64,000 bases of DNA from NCBI RefSeq assembly GCF_036227225.1, contig NZ_CP109444.1:11203501-11267500 (forward strand), read 5' to 3'. Positions 46,013 through 55,239 of the stretch are shown one piece after another. The translations under genes were made by a program, and so were the position numbers. This stretch comes from Streptomyces sp. NBC_01478 (GTDB lineage Bacteria > Actinomycetota > Actinomycetes > Streptomycetales > Streptomycetaceae). The stretch's first letter is position 1. Every line of letters starts with the position of its first letter. The notes beneath the pieces are model-generated. The model did not search any database. It worked only from the letters and a program-made list of their open reading frames with translations, and had not been told where the DNA came from.

Positions 46013-47020
46013 TCAGGCGGAGCCGCTCAGCCGCAGTTCGCCCCGCACGACCAGCTCATCGGCGGCAAGCGCTTCCCCTCCCGACAGCAGGCGCGCGACC
46101 TGCTCGATGGCGAGTGCGCCGAGCCCGCGGGTGTCCAGGGCGACGCTGCTGAGCGGGGGCTCGACGAGTGCCCCGAGCTGCAGTCCGTCGAAGCCGATGA
46201 CCGCCAGATCCTGCGGGATCCTGCGGCCGAGCCGGCGGGCCTCGCGCAGGGCGCCGATCGCGATGATGTCGTTGAACGTGAAGACCGCGGTGATGTCGGG
46301 GTGGTCGGCGAGCAGGGTCCTGAGCGCCGCTCCGCCGCCGTCGGCCGACTGGTCCGCGCCGACCACCAGGCCGGTCTCGAGGCCGTGCGCCGCCGCGGCC
46401 GTCGTGAACCACTCGTGCCGGATGCTCGGTTCGGCACGAGTGTGGTGGTCGAGCATGCCGATCCGGGTGTGCCCCCGCGCGACCAGGTGGGCGACCGCGG
46501 CGTGCACCCCCTCCGTGCCGTCGATCCGGATCGCGCTGAACCGCGTGCGCTCCTCCCGGCCGATGAGCACCACCGGCATACCGCGCGTGAACTTCTCCAA
46601 CTCGCTCTCGGGGCAACTGAAGTAGCCGATGACCGCGTCGACCTGCGAGCTGATCACCTGGAGCGTGCCGAGTTCCTCCTCCGCCCGGTCCCCGGTGTCG
46701 TACACGACGACCTGCCAGCCACGGGTCCTGGCCGCCTCCAGCGCGGCGGCGGCGACCTCCGTGAAGAACGGGTTGAGCAGATCGGGGATCACCAGCCCGA
46801 TCGTCATCGTGTCCTGCCGGACCAGCCCCCGGGCGAACCGGCTCGGCCGGTATCCGAGCGCCCGAGCGGCGTCGAGCACCCGCTGTTTCGTGACGCTGTC
46901 GATCTCGTCCTTGTCGTTGAGCGCCCGCGACACGGTCTGCCGGGACACCCCGGCGGACTTGGCGACGTCATTGATCGTGATTTTCCGGGGCTCGGTCCCC
47001 GCTGCCGACGGCAGCACCAT
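46013..47020 (-). CDS. LacI-family repressor of the mannosidase/galactosidase operon
   Basis: This 335-residue regulator has a helix-turn-helix INDVAKSAGVSRQTVSRAL at residues 16-34, hinge (YRPSRFARGLV) and a sugar-sensing core (IGLVIPDLLNPFFTEVA, IAIGALREARRLGRRIPQDL, VIGFDGLQLGALVEPPLSSV). GGGAGG precedes the ATG. It is transcribed in the same direction as the operon, with the operators lying in the 256-bp gap between them, so it most likely represses the operon and releases on binding a sugar from the imported glycan. Confidence 0.92.
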   Translation of the reverse strand: MVLPSAAGTEPRKITINDVAKSAGVSRQTVSRALNDKDEIDSVTKQRVLDAARALGYRPSRFARGLVRQDTMTIGLVIPDLLNPFFTEVAAAALEAARTRGWQVVVYDTGDRAEEELGTLQVISSQVDAVIGYFSCPESELEKFTRGMPVVLIGREERTRFSAIRIDGTEGVHAAVAHLVARGHTRIGMLDHHTRAEPSIRHEWFTTAAAAHGLETGLVVGADQSADGGGAALRTLLADHPDITAVFTFNDIIAIGALREARRLGRRIPQDLAVIGFDGLQLGALVEPPLSSVALDTRGLGALAIEQVARLLSGGEALAADELVVRGELRLSGSA

Positions 47021-47170
47021 CGCCCACCTCCCGCTTCTCGCGAACGCCGGTGCGCGCGCAGAGCCCGAGTATGCATGTACGGGGGCGGCGGCACGAAGCT
47101 GCGGCTCGGGACGACGGTGCGACGGGGGCGCCGGGGCGAGGTCCGGGGGTCTTCGGCGTGGAGGTCCGTG

Positions 47171-47880
47171 CGGTGGGGGTGGGCGTGGCTTCGGGCGCGG
47201 GTGACGGGGCCGGTTGTCTGTGTCGGCTGGGTGCTGGGGGTGGTCGGAGTGCGGGGGAGTGACGGTCGCAGGTTGGCGCTGATGTGTGTCCGGGTTCCGT
47301 GTGCGTGCTTGTGCGGTGGGGTGTTTGCGCGGGCTCCGGGCGCTGGCGACGGGGCGGATCGTCTGCGCTGCTGGGGCGCGGTGGGTGGGGCGGGGTGCGG
47401 CGGAGTGCCGGTCTCGGGCTGGCGCTGATGTGTGTTCCGGGCCTTGTGCACGTGTTTGTGCGGCGGGATGTCTGCGCGGGTTCGGGTGTTGGCGGCGGGT
47501 GCGGTCGTGTGTGCTGGTGAGGTGGGTCGGGGTGTGGGAGTGCGATGGTGCTGGCCGCCGTGGATGTGAGTTGGGGGGCCTCGCGCTCGCGTCTGTGCGG
47601 TGGGATGTCTGCGTGGGTTCGGGGGTCGGCGGCGGGCGTGGTCGTGTGTGCTGGTGGGGTTCGTCGGGTGGGTTGGAGTGCGGCAGCGCTGGGCCGCCGC
47701 GGATGTGAGCTGGGCCTTGCGCTCGCGCCTGTGCGGTGGGGCGTCCGCGCGACTTCGGACGACGGTGACGGGTCCGTTCGTCTGTGCTTCCGGGGCTCGT
47801 TGAGGGGATCCCGGGTGGATCGAGGCGCGGGAGGGCGACGGCGACCGGCCGCCGCAGACGTGTGCTCCGGGCCTCGCGTA
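47171..47880. repeat. array of five diverged 136-147 bp tandem repeats
   Basis: The 885-bp gap between the LacI and ROK genes holds no credible gene. From 47171 on it consists of five units, starting at 47171, 47314, 47461, 47598 and 47734. Each opens with CGGTGGGG/CGGCGGGATG-like sequence followed by GTCTGCGCGGG-type and GTCTGTGCTG-type segments and ends in CTTGTG/CTGTG. Units 3 and 4 are the most alike. The plus strand is rich in G and T with almost no A; the minus strand is therefore C-rich and G-poor. The long minus-strand reading frame through it is Pro/Thr/His-rich and looks spurious. Confidence 0.8.
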
Positions 47881-47905
47881 CGCGGGATGATCCGCCGCGC
47901 AGGTC

Positions 47906-49159
47906 CTACGGCGACGGCACGGTGACCGGTGCCTGCGGGAGTGCCGGTACGCCGGTGGGATCGTCGAGGAGAGCGTCGCGGCAGGTCTGGAACGCGCCGC
48001 GCAGCGTGGCCTCGCCGCCGAGGACGCCGTAGGTGATGGTCGGCTGCGTGGCGGGTGCCAGCGCGCGGCGCCCGGCCAGGCGGGCGTCCAGTCCGGGCCG
48101 GAGCCAGGAGGACCAGGTGGCGAGGTATCCGCCGAGGATGATCTCGCCGGCGTCGGTGACCCCGGACACGCCGAGGACGGCGGCTCCCAGCGCGTGCCCG
48201 GCCGCGCCGAGCGCGGCGACCGCGTCCGGCTCGCCCGCGCGCAGCCGGCGGTCCAGCTCGGCCAGCGCCGCCTCGCCGCCCTCCGACTCTGCGACATGGT
48301 CCAACCCGGCCGCGTGGATGAGGGGTTCGGGGCCGATGTAGGTCGCCAGGCAACCCTGGGTGCCACAACGGCAGTCGGGGCCGTCGAGGGCGATCGGCAG
48401 GTGTCCGATCTCGCCCGCCATGCCGTGACTCCCGCTGTGCACACGGCCGTTGACGAGGAGCCCGCCGCCCACACCGGTGTCGGCCTTGATGTAGGCGACG
48501 GTGTCGGGGTGCTCCACACCGGCGGCTTCGAGGGCGTGGTACTCGGCCAGGGCCGCCATGTTGGCGTCGTTCACCACGTCGACAGGGCAGTCGAGCAAGG
48601 GGAGTTCGGCCGTCACCAGAGCGCGCAGATCGGTACTGCGCCAGCCGAAGTCGATCGCGGCGGCGACCAGTTGGGAGGTCCCGACGACCGGTCCGGCCAT
48701 GGCCACGGCGAGTTGGGCGAGGTGGGCGTGCGGTGCCACCTCCCGTACCGCCGCCTCGGCCGAGCGCACCACGCAGCCGATCACCGCGGCCAGGGCGCGC
48801 GGATCGCCGTACGGGGCGTGGTGGGGCGCCGACTCGCGGTGCAGGACGTGCCCTTGGAAGTCCGCCGCCATGACGTGCACGGACTCCAGGCTCACCTGGG
48901 CGGCGAGGATGACCACGCGTTCGGGGACGAGCCCCAGCAGACGCCGGGGGCGGCCCCGGCCGCCGGTCGGCACGGACCCCGCCTCATGGACCAGACCGCG
49001 GTCGATGAGCTCCGCGACCAGCGCGGTGACGGTGGCATGCACCAGTCCGGTGCCGACGGCGACCTCGGTACGGGCACACGGGCCGTGGGCGTCGAGGTAC
49101 CGCAGCACCAGGGCCAGATTGCCGCGTCGTACGTCGGCCGAGTCGGCGGGTGCGTTCAC
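47906..49159 (-). CDS. ROK-family transcriptional repressor
   Basis: This 417-residue regulator has an N-terminal winged helix (TEVAVGTGLVHATVTALVAEL, about residues 31-51) followed by a ROK domain. Visible landmarks are VVNDANMAALAEYHA, ADTGVGGGLLVNGRVHSGSHG, GEIGHLPI and the zinc motif CRCGTQGCLATYIG. The GTG start has no Shine-Dalgarno; a TTGACC (49197-49192) and CACAAT (49172-49167) upstream would place transcription near the start codon, so it may be leaderless. It is divergent from an MFS sugar transporter and carboxylesterase, which it presumably represses. Sugar or sugar-phosphate is the usual effector class. Confidence 0.9.
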   Translation of the reverse strand: MNAPADSADVRRGNLALVLRYLDAHGPCARTEVAVGTGLVHATVTALVAELIDRGLVHEAGSVPTGGRGRPRRLLGLVPERVVILAAQVSLESVHVMAADFQGHVLHRESAPHHAPYGDPRALAAVIGCVVRSAEAAVREVAPHAHLAQLAVAMAGPVVGTSQLVAAAIDFGWRSTDLRALVTAELPLLDCPVDVVNDANMAALAEYHALEAAGVEHPDTVAYIKADTGVGGGLLVNGRVHSGSHGMAGEIGHLPIALDGPDCRCGTQGCLATYIGPEPLIHAAGLDHVAESEGGEAALAELDRRLRAGEPDAVAALGAAGHALGAAVLGVSGVTDAGEIILGGYLATWSSWLRPGLDARLAGRRALAPATQPTITYGVLGGEATLRGAFQTCRDALLDDPTGVPALPQAPVTVPSP

Positions 49160-49206
49160 GCGGATGATTGTGCCCCCGCCGGACCGGATCAGGTCAAGGT
49201 GGCCAA

Positions 49207-49254
49207 GATATTATTTTTCGAGCCTTGAAATAAATAATTCCGCGTGGCCATACT
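49207..49254. promoter_or_regulatory. AT-rich operator and divergent promoter between ROK and MFS genes
   Basis: Bases 49207-49239 are nearly all A/T, with ATTATTTTTC and GAAATAAATAAT forming imperfect inverted arms. On the plus strand TTGAAA (49225-49230) and CATACT (49249-49254), 18 bp apart, form a promoter for the MFS gene, with the arms covering its -35. This is the expected place for ROK binding. It differs from the AT-rich motif at 20561 and 22815. Confidence 0.6.
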
Positions 49255-49298
49255 CCCGGCACCGGCAACGGTGCCGGTCCGTCCCCGTGGAGGCGTCC

Positions 49299-50585
49299 TT
49301 GTCCGCTTCGACCTCTTCCGCCCCCGCCACCGCCAAAACGGACGACGCCCTGGGCCGCTCCCAGGTCAACGTCCTGATGTGGTCGATGGGCGCGGGATTC
49401 GCCGCTCTCTACACCGCTTACGCCGGCCTCGTCGTGGTTCTGCTCCCCGCTCAGATCCAGAACCTCGACGCCGCCGCGAAGGAATCGAACCTCGCCCTGG
49501 TGACGATGACCTCGTCGATCGTCACGCTCTTCGCCCAGCCGATCATCGGCGCCATCTCGGACCGGACCCGAGGCCGCCTGGGCCGCCGCACCCCCTGGAT
49601 GCTGTTCGGCGCCGTCGGCTCGACCCTCTCCCTGCTGGCCATCTCGCACGCCACCACCCTGCTCTGGCTCACGCTGATGTGGGTCGCCGTGCAGGTCCTG
49701 CTGAACGTCATCCAGGCCCCGCTCACCGCCGTCATGGCCGACCGTGTCGCTCCCCGCCGGTTCGGTATCGTCTCCGCCTTCGTCGGCCTCGGCTCCAACC
49801 TCGGCGCCACACTCGGCGTGATCCTCGCCGCCCGCTACGCCGGACAACTCGGCCTGGGCTACGGCGTCATCGCCGCGGTCGTCCTGGTGACCGTGCTCGC
49901 GTTCGTGCTGCTCAACCGGGACCGCACCCGCCCCGAGGCTCCGGGGCCCTTCTCCTGGCGGGAGTTCCTCACCGGCTTCTGGGTCTCACCCCGTCAACAC
50001 CCCGACTTCGCCTGGGCGTTCGTGGCCCGCATGACGTTCATCCTCGGCTACTGGGGCGTCGCCACCTACCAGCGCTACGCCCTCCAGGACTACGTGGGCC
50101 TGGACGCCGACGCCGTGGACAGCGCCCAGCAGTTGATGTCCGTGCTCGCCCTCGTCGGCACCCTCGCCGGCGCGATCCCGGCGGCGAAGATCTCCGACCG
50201 CACGGGCCGCCGCAAGATCTTCGTGATCGGCGCGTCGGTCCTGCTCGCCCTGTCCATGGCCATCCCGCTGGTCAGCCCCACCCTGCCCGCGATGTACATG
50301 TACGCGCTGGTCAGCGGCATGGGCTTCGGTACGTACATGTCGCTGGACATGGCCCTGATGACCGAGGTCCTGCCCAAGGGCGCGGCGGCCGGCAAGGACC
50401 TGGGCATCCTCAACATCGCCACCAACATCCCGCAGGCCCTGGGACCGATCATCGCCTCCGTGCTCATCACCTCGTTCGCCGCGGGCTCCGACAAACTCCC
50501 GGGCTACCGTGTCCTGTTCGCCTTCGCCATGGCCGTCGTGCTGATCAGCGCGCTCGCGATCCGGCCGATCAAGGGCGTCAAGTAG
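49299..50585 (+). CDS. MFS sugar transporter (GPH-like)
   Basis: This is a 428-residue protein with about twelve membrane helices. The loop 2-3 motif is GAISDRTRGRLGRRTPWMLFG, typical of sugar-transporting MFS/GPH carriers, and the second half has AKISDRTGRRKIF. A TTG start at 49299 is preferred because GTGGAGG lies 5 bases upstream; a GTG at 49287 has no ribosome site. It is divergent from the ROK repressor and followed by a carboxylesterase gene, suggesting uptake of a glycoside or acylated compound. The substrate is unknown. Confidence 0.88.
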   Translation: MSASTSSAPATAKTDDALGRSQVNVLMWSMGAGFAALYTAYAGLVVVLLPAQIQNLDAAAKESNLALVTMTSSIVTLFAQPIIGAISDRTRGRLGRRTPWMLFGAVGSTLSLLAISHATTLLWLTLMWVAVQVLLNVIQAPLTAVMADRVAPRRFGIVSAFVGLGSNLGATLGVILAARYAGQLGLGYGVIAAVVLVTVLAFVLLNRDRTRPEAPGPFSWREFLTGFWVSPRQHPDFAWAFVARMTFILGYWGVATYQRYALQDYVGLDADAVDSAQQLMSVLALVGTLAGAIPAAKISDRTGRRKIFVIGASVLLALSMAIPLVSPTLPAMYMYALVSGMGFGTYMSLDMALMTEVLPKGAAAGKDLGILNIATNIPQALGPIIASVLITSFAAGSDKLPGYRVLFAFAMAVVLISALAIRPIKGVK

Positions 50586-50648
50586 CGGGCGGGGCGCGAG
50601 ACTTCGACCGACATCCATAACCTCCCACCTCCACAAGGAAGTTGCTCC

Positions 50649-52085
50649 GTGCCCCAGTCCGTACTCGCTGTCACGTCCCAGGGCCCCGTCCTCGGGACGT
50701 GGCAGCACACCACCGCCCGCTTCCTCGGCATCCCCTACGCCCAGGCCCCCGTCGGTGAACTCCGCTTCGCCGCCCCGGTCCCGCCCGAGCCGTGGACCGA
50801 GCCCCTCGACGCCACCCGGTACGGGCCCACCGCGCAACGCCGCCCCTTCGTCCTCGACGGCCCCACCACCATCCCCGAACCGTCGATACCGGGCGCCGGG
50901 GTACTGAACCTCAACGTCTTCACCCCGGATCCGAGCCCGGGCGCCGACCTGCCGGTCCTCGTCTGGATCCACGGCGGCGGCTACGTCGCCGGATCCGCCG
51001 CCAGCTCCTGGTACGACGGTTGCGCCTTCGCCCGCGACGGGATCGTCCTCGTGTCCATCGGCTACCGGCTCGGCATCGAGGGCTTCCTCCCCCTCGACGA
51101 CGCCCCCGACAACCGCGCCGTGCTCGACTGGATCGCCGCGCTGACCTGGGTACGCGACAACATCGAGGCGTTCGGCGGCGACCCCGGAAAGGTCACCATC
51201 GCCGGTCAGTCGGCGGGCGGCGGCGCCGTGCAGACCCTGATGGCGACCCCCTCCGCGCACGGGCTGTTCCGCGCCGCGATCTCCCAGTCCGGCGCCATCA
51301 GGTCCCCCCAGCACCGCCGCGACGCCCTCACCGACTCGGCCCGCCTCACCGAACGCACCGGCGTCCCCGCCCGCGCCACCGCACTCCGCGACCTCACCGA
51401 CGACGAACTGCTCGCCCTCCAGGACGCCCTCGCCACACCGGAGGCAGGTCTGACGCTGGCGCCTTTCGCGGACGGGGAGTTGATCCCGGTCCCCGTCCCG
51501 GATGCCTTCGCGGACGGCAGCGCAGCCTCCGTACCCCTCCTGCTCGGCTTCACCGAGCGCGAGTTCTGCCCCCAGCCCGGGAGTACGCCAACTCCCGTAC
51601 CGGCCAAGGCGGTTGAGGCGGTGCTGGCCGGTCACGGTCTGAGCCCCGAGGCCGTGACCGCGTACGCCGCCCTGAGGGAGGGGACGGACCCGGAGGAACG
51701 CATGGGCCAGGCCCTCACCGACGCCATCTTCCGCGGCCCGTCCCTCGCCCTCGCCGAGTCCCGCGCCCACCACGAACTGCCCACCTGGCTCTACCACTTC
51801 ACCTGGGGCAGCGCCGCCCACTGCGTCGAGATCCCCTTCGCCTTCGACCTCCTGGACGCCGAACGCGTCACCGCCGCGACGGGCCCACACCCACCCCAGT
51901 CCCTCGCCGACGCGATGCACGCCGCCTGGGTCGCCTTCGTCCGCGACCTGGACCCGGGCCCGAACTGGCCCCGCTACACCGACAAGCGCCGTACGACGAT
52001 GACGTGGGACGCCGTCCCGGAGGCCCTCGACGACCCGCTGGGCGCCGAACGACGTATCTGGACGACGCCGTCGACCACCCCATGA
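50649..52085 (+). CDS. type-B carboxylesterase
   Basis: This is a 478-residue alpha/beta-hydrolase of the carboxylesterase/cholinesterase family: N-terminal TARFLGIPYAQAPVGELRF, oxyanion-hole VWIHGGGYVAGSA, nucleophile Ser in AGQSAGGGAVQTLMATP and C-terminal helix region. No signal peptide, so cytoplasmic. The GTG start follows AAGGAAG. It lies 63 bp behind the MFS transporter gene and is probably co-transcribed, so its ester substrate may be what the transporter imports. It contains a shorter middle region than typical eukaryotic members. Confidence 0.9.
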   Translation: MPQSVLAVTSQGPVLGTWQHTTARFLGIPYAQAPVGELRFAAPVPPEPWTEPLDATRYGPTAQRRPFVLDGPTTIPEPSIPGAGVLNLNVFTPDPSPGADLPVLVWIHGGGYVAGSAASSWYDGCAFARDGIVLVSIGYRLGIEGFLPLDDAPDNRAVLDWIAALTWVRDNIEAFGGDPGKVTIAGQSAGGGAVQTLMATPSAHGLFRAAISQSGAIRSPQHRRDALTDSARLTERTGVPARATALRDLTDDELLALQDALATPEAGLTLAPFADGELIPVPVPDAFADGSAASVPLLLGFTEREFCPQPGSTPTPVPAKAVEAVLAGHGLSPEAVTAYAALREGTDPEERMGQALTDAIFRGPSLALAESRAHHELPTWLYHFTWGSAAHCVEIPFAFDLLDAERVTAATGPHPPQSLADAMHAAWVAFVRDLDPGPNWPRYTDKRRTTMTWDAVPEALDDPLGAERRIWTTPSTTP

Positions 52086-52263
52086 GTCGGCCGGACTTCC
52101 GCCACCGCACCGGGGTGCCCCGTCCGGCGACCTGACCGATGGGCCGCCGGTGCGGGCGTCTCGCCGCTCCAGGCCGCGAAGGACCCGCTCGGCGACCGAC
52201 ACCTCACCGGGGACAGCCGGATCGCACCTATGCTGAGCTGCGACGGAGCGACGGGAGGCGCGG

Positions 52264-52872
52264 ATGCACAAGCACGGCATTCGGATGCCCGCCAGGGTGG
52301 CGGCGGCGGTGGTGGTGTCGGTGCTGATCGCCGTGGCGGCATGCGGTCACCAGGACGCGGCGACGAGGGCTCCTTCGGTCGGCGCCTCCCCGGATTCCTC
52401 TGATTCCTCCGTGTACGCCGCCGAGTTGGAGAAGAGCGACCTTCCCTGGAGCGGCAGTCCGAGCCCGTACAACGCCGAGGTGAAACTCTCCGACGGCCGC
52501 CGCGTGGCCCTGCACTACCGCCGGGGCAAGGGGCTCGTCGAGCAGCACTACAGCCCCCGGGCCAAGGCCTGGACCGAGCCGAAAGTCGTCTACCGCACCC
52601 GGACCGACGCCTGCCAGGGCATCCAACTGCGCACCAGGAACGGAACCGTGGCGGTGATCGCCGACTTCGGCTCCTACTGCTACGACGGTGAACCACCGAC
52701 CGAGTCCATCGCGGCCGTCGGTGTCGGCAACCTGACCGAGTGGAGCGTCAACGTCACGAAGAACTTCGACGGTTGGGAACGGGCCACCGTCTCCGAGGAC
52801 GGACAGCGGGTGGTCTTCGGGAGCGACCCCACGCTCAACTGGAGCCGGACCAAGGGGTTCGAGGGTCGGTGA
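52264..52872 (+). CDS. hypothetical lipoprotein
   Basis: This is a 202-residue secreted lipoprotein: signal segment VAAAVVVSVLIAVAACGHQ with lipobox IAVAAC, then a Ser/Asp-rich linker and a beta-rich domain of about 150 residues (YNAEVKLSDGRRVALHYRR, TDACQGIQLRTRNGTVAVIA, DFGSYCYDGEPP), with two Cys that could pair. GGGAGG precedes the ATG and TATGCT lies about 30 bp upstream as a possible -10. No family is recognised; the blade-like repeats might be a small propeller. It is monocistronic and converges on the methyltransferase gene. Confidence 0.75.
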   Translation: MHKHGIRMPARVAAAVVVSVLIAVAACGHQDAATRAPSVGASPDSSDSSVYAAELEKSDLPWSGSPSPYNAEVKLSDGRRVALHYRRGKGLVEQHYSPRAKAWTEPKVVYRTRTDACQGIQLRTRNGTVAVIADFGSYCYDGEPPTESIAAVGVGNLTEWSVNVTKNFDGWERATVSEDGQRVVFGSDPTLNWSRTKGFEGR

Positions 52873-52903
52873 GCCCCGATACGGTGACCGAATTCGGCCG
52901 CCG

Positions 52904-53725
52904 TCAGTCCAACTCGGCCCATGCGGCGACGAGTTCCGGCACGTAGACCGTTGCTTGAACCTCCGTGCACGCGCGCGACATGCGGGCACGCAAGGTGTCG
53001 AGGTCCGCTTCCTCGGCGGTGGTGATGCCGCCGCGTTCCATCACCGGCAGGAGACTGCGTGCCGACTCGGCGATCAGGGTCACCGCGGCCGAGTCGGGGC
53101 CGCCCGTGGGCACGGCGACCGCCACACGGGGATCGGACAGCCCCGAAAGCCTCAGCACATGGGCGAGGCGCTCACCCATGTCGGGGTCGCGGCCACCTTC
53201 CCTGAGCGCCGCGCAGATCCACTCCACGCTCCGCGTCACCAGTGGAACGTCGGGGACGGCGCGGGTCCTTGAGATGTTGAAGTCCTGGAATGTGACGACG
53301 CCACCACGACGCACTAACCCTGTCAGTGCTTTCACGGTCCCTATCGGATCGTCGAGGTGAATCAGGATCAGCCGTCCCACCACGGCGTCGAAGGACCCGG
53401 ATGTGTCGAGATCGGCGAGATCACCCTGTTCGAAGGCGATGTTCTCGAAAGGGGACGCGGCCGCGTTGTCGCGTGCCCGCGCCAGGACCCCCGGTTCCCG
53501 GTCGACACCGAGGACTCGGCCGCTCGGGCCGACGATACGCGCGGCGCAGAGCGACACTTCCCCCGTACCGCAGCCGACGTCGAGGACGTGCATTCCCTCC
53601 TTCAACCCCGCTGTCCGCAACAGATATTCGGTGTGGCGGTCGTACAGAGAAGCCTGCATTCCGAGCCGGTCCGCCTCTTCGGAGGTATTTCCCATCACAT
53701 AGGAACCGGGGTCTTTGTCTGCCAT
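52904..53725 (-). CDS. class I SAM-dependent methyltransferase
   Basis: This is a 273-residue protein. Motif I VLDVGCGTGEVSL (about residue 48), the acidic SAM-ribose residue in VLGVDREPG, motif II-like FDAVVGRLILIHLDDP and GGVVTFQDFN are all present. It resembles ubiquinone/menaquinone-type and small-molecule methyltransferases, with a C-terminal substrate domain of about 100 residues. The substrate is unknown. It lies 139 bp downstream of the PucR regulator on the same strand and converges on the lipoprotein gene (31 bp between). Confidence 0.88.
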   Translation of the reverse strand: MADKDPGSYVMGNTSEEADRLGMQASLYDRHTEYLLRTAGLKEGMHVLDVGCGTGEVSLCAARIVGPSGRVLGVDREPGVLARARDNAAASPFENIAFEQGDLADLDTSGSFDAVVGRLILIHLDDPIGTVKALTGLVRRGGVVTFQDFNISRTRAVPDVPLVTRSVEWICAALREGGRDPDMGERLAHVLRLSGLSDPRVAVAVPTGGPDSAAVTLIAESARSLLPVMERGGITTAEEADLDTLRARMSRACTEVQATVYVPELVAAWAELD

Positions 53726-53843
53726 TCCTGATCCATTCCATTGCTTGAGGCATGCCCTGAGCGCGGCACGTCATCAATTACGGAGTGTAGGAATCGCCCG
53801 GTGGGCAGTCTTCGGCGCGATCATGGAGTGGGCGGGCGGATCT

Positions 53844-53858
53844 CTGTGGATTCCACAG
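53844..53858. promoter_or_regulatory. palindrome CTGTGGATTCCACAG upstream of the methyltransferase
   Basis: This perfect 15-bp palindrome with a single central base lies between the PucR stop (53865) and the methyltransferase start (53725). The near-zero loop is poor for a terminator and fits an operator better. No regulator is assigned. Confidence 0.35.
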
Positions 53859-53864
53859 TCGGGG

Positions 53865-55028
53865 TCAGCCTGTGATGCCGACGACCGAGCGGAGCAGGCC
53901 GGTGAAGGTGCGCGGATCGGTTCCGGTGAGCTTGTGCCACTGGCCGAGCCGGTAGGCCACCGTGTTGGGGTGGATCCGGAGCGCGTCGGCGGCGTGCGCG
54001 AGCGACAGCCCGGCGTCGGCGAAGGCGAGGACGGTCTCCGCCAACTGGGGCTGCTCGCCCGCGATCCGGCGGACGTCGGCGAACAGGGGAAGCAGCCGGT
54101 CCCGGCTGTCGACGAGGCTCGCCCGCAGCCAGACCTCCTCGAACGACGTGGCGCGGCCCCCTTGTCCGGCGACCACGAGGGCGCGCTCGGCGTCGGTGAT
54201 GCTCATCTCCGCGCCGGCGAGTCCGGGCCGTCGGAGGCCGACGCCCACGGGTGCGTCGTCGCCAGCCAGTTTGATCACCCGGGTGACGAGGTCGGCCGGG
54301 TCCGCGCGTTGTGCGACGGCCACCATCAGTTGCCCGCTCAGACCGCAGGAGACTCTGCCGGGAACCTGCTGTGCCGCGCGTTGCAGCAGACCCAGGCGCC
54401 CTTCCGCGGCCCACACGGAGGCCGGAGTGCACAGGGCCTGGAACTCGCCGTCCGGGTCGAAGCCCAGCTCGCGGGCGATCTCGGCGGTCTGCTCGCGAGG
54501 TGCCCCACCGGTGCGGAGCAGTTCCAGGAAGCGTTGACGCAGACCGGCTTCGCGCCCGTACCGCGCGCCGGCCTCGTCCGCGTAGACGTCCGCTACGACG
54601 CCGCTCATCGCCTGGACCCACAACCACAGCGGCGCGACCAGCTCGATCGCGGTGTCCTCGGCCGCCGTACCGCGCGCCACGTCGCGCAGTTCGTCCCACA
54701 GCCCGCGGGCGACGAGGTGAAAGGTCGCGAGCACGTCCTGGGCGGGCAGACCGTAGTACGCCCTTCTGCGGGACGCGGACTGCACCTCCAGCAGTTGCTC
54801 GGCCGTCGGCTCCACACCGAGGGCGAGCCCGCGCAGCACGGCGCCGAGCCGGACACGCACCGTCTCGCGCTGCTCGGCCAGCGGCATGACCGCGTAGGAG
54901 GGGATCTCCCGCCTGATGTCGTCGGTGAACCCGTTGCTGAGCTCCTCGATGCGGGACTGCAGCGACTCGCACAGCAGGCGCAGCGGATCCCCGTCCGGTC
55001 GTACCGCGGAGAATGTCACGCCCGACAC
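53865..55028 (-). CDS. PucR/CdaR-type transcriptional regulator
   Basis: This is a 387-residue regulator: an N-terminal RsbR-like helical domain (LQSRIEELSNGFTDDIRREI), a GGDEF-like middle (about 190-300) and a C-terminal PucR helix-turn-helix (TVLAFADAGLSLAHAADALR then HPNTVAYRLGQWHKLTG). Such regulators control amino-acid, purine or secondary metabolic genes. It is divergent from the XRE remnant at 55240. It is complete and in frame; the target is not evident. Confidence 0.88.
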   Translation of the reverse strand: MSGVTFSAVRPDGDPLRLLCESLQSRIEELSNGFTDDIRREIPSYAVMPLAEQRETVRVRLGAVLRGLALGVEPTAEQLLEVQSASRRRAYYGLPAQDVLATFHLVARGLWDELRDVARGTAAEDTAIELVAPLWLWVQAMSGVVADVYADEAGARYGREAGLRQRFLELLRTGGAPREQTAEIARELGFDPDGEFQALCTPASVWAAEGRLGLLQRAAQQVPGRVSCGLSGQLMVAVAQRADPADLVTRVIKLAGDDAPVGVGLRRPGLAGAEMSITDAERALVVAGQGGRATSFEEVWLRASLVDSRDRLLPLFADVRRIAGEQPQLAETVLAFADAGLSLAHAADALRIHPNTVAYRLGQWHKLTGTDPRTFTGLLRSVVGITG

Positions 55029-55239
55029 TGTCGAATCGACAACGATCCCCTGTCAAGCGTGCCCGCCCACGGTGACGGGAACGGGGCGGGCGGGGAACGG
55101 GGCCGTATACAGGTCGTCACGTGGCCGGCGGGCCCGTTCCTGGTGTGGTGGTATTCGTCGAGCGGGCGCCGGAGACGATGAGAAGAAGTCACGGCTGCGA
55201 TGCGGAGAGGGTCCGGGGGCTCTGACGCGCCTGAGAACC

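Noticed and set aside
46804..48519. Minus-strand open frame of 571 codons across the tandem array
   Set aside because: Pro/Thr/His/Arg-rich low-complexity sequence created by composition; it overlaps the LacI and ROK genes and has no family signature.
49207..49239. Idea that the ROK AT-rich site is the same motif as 20561/22815
   Set aside because: Beyond sharing AT richness and a GGAATTATT-like core on one strand, the sequences and offsets to the -35 differ.
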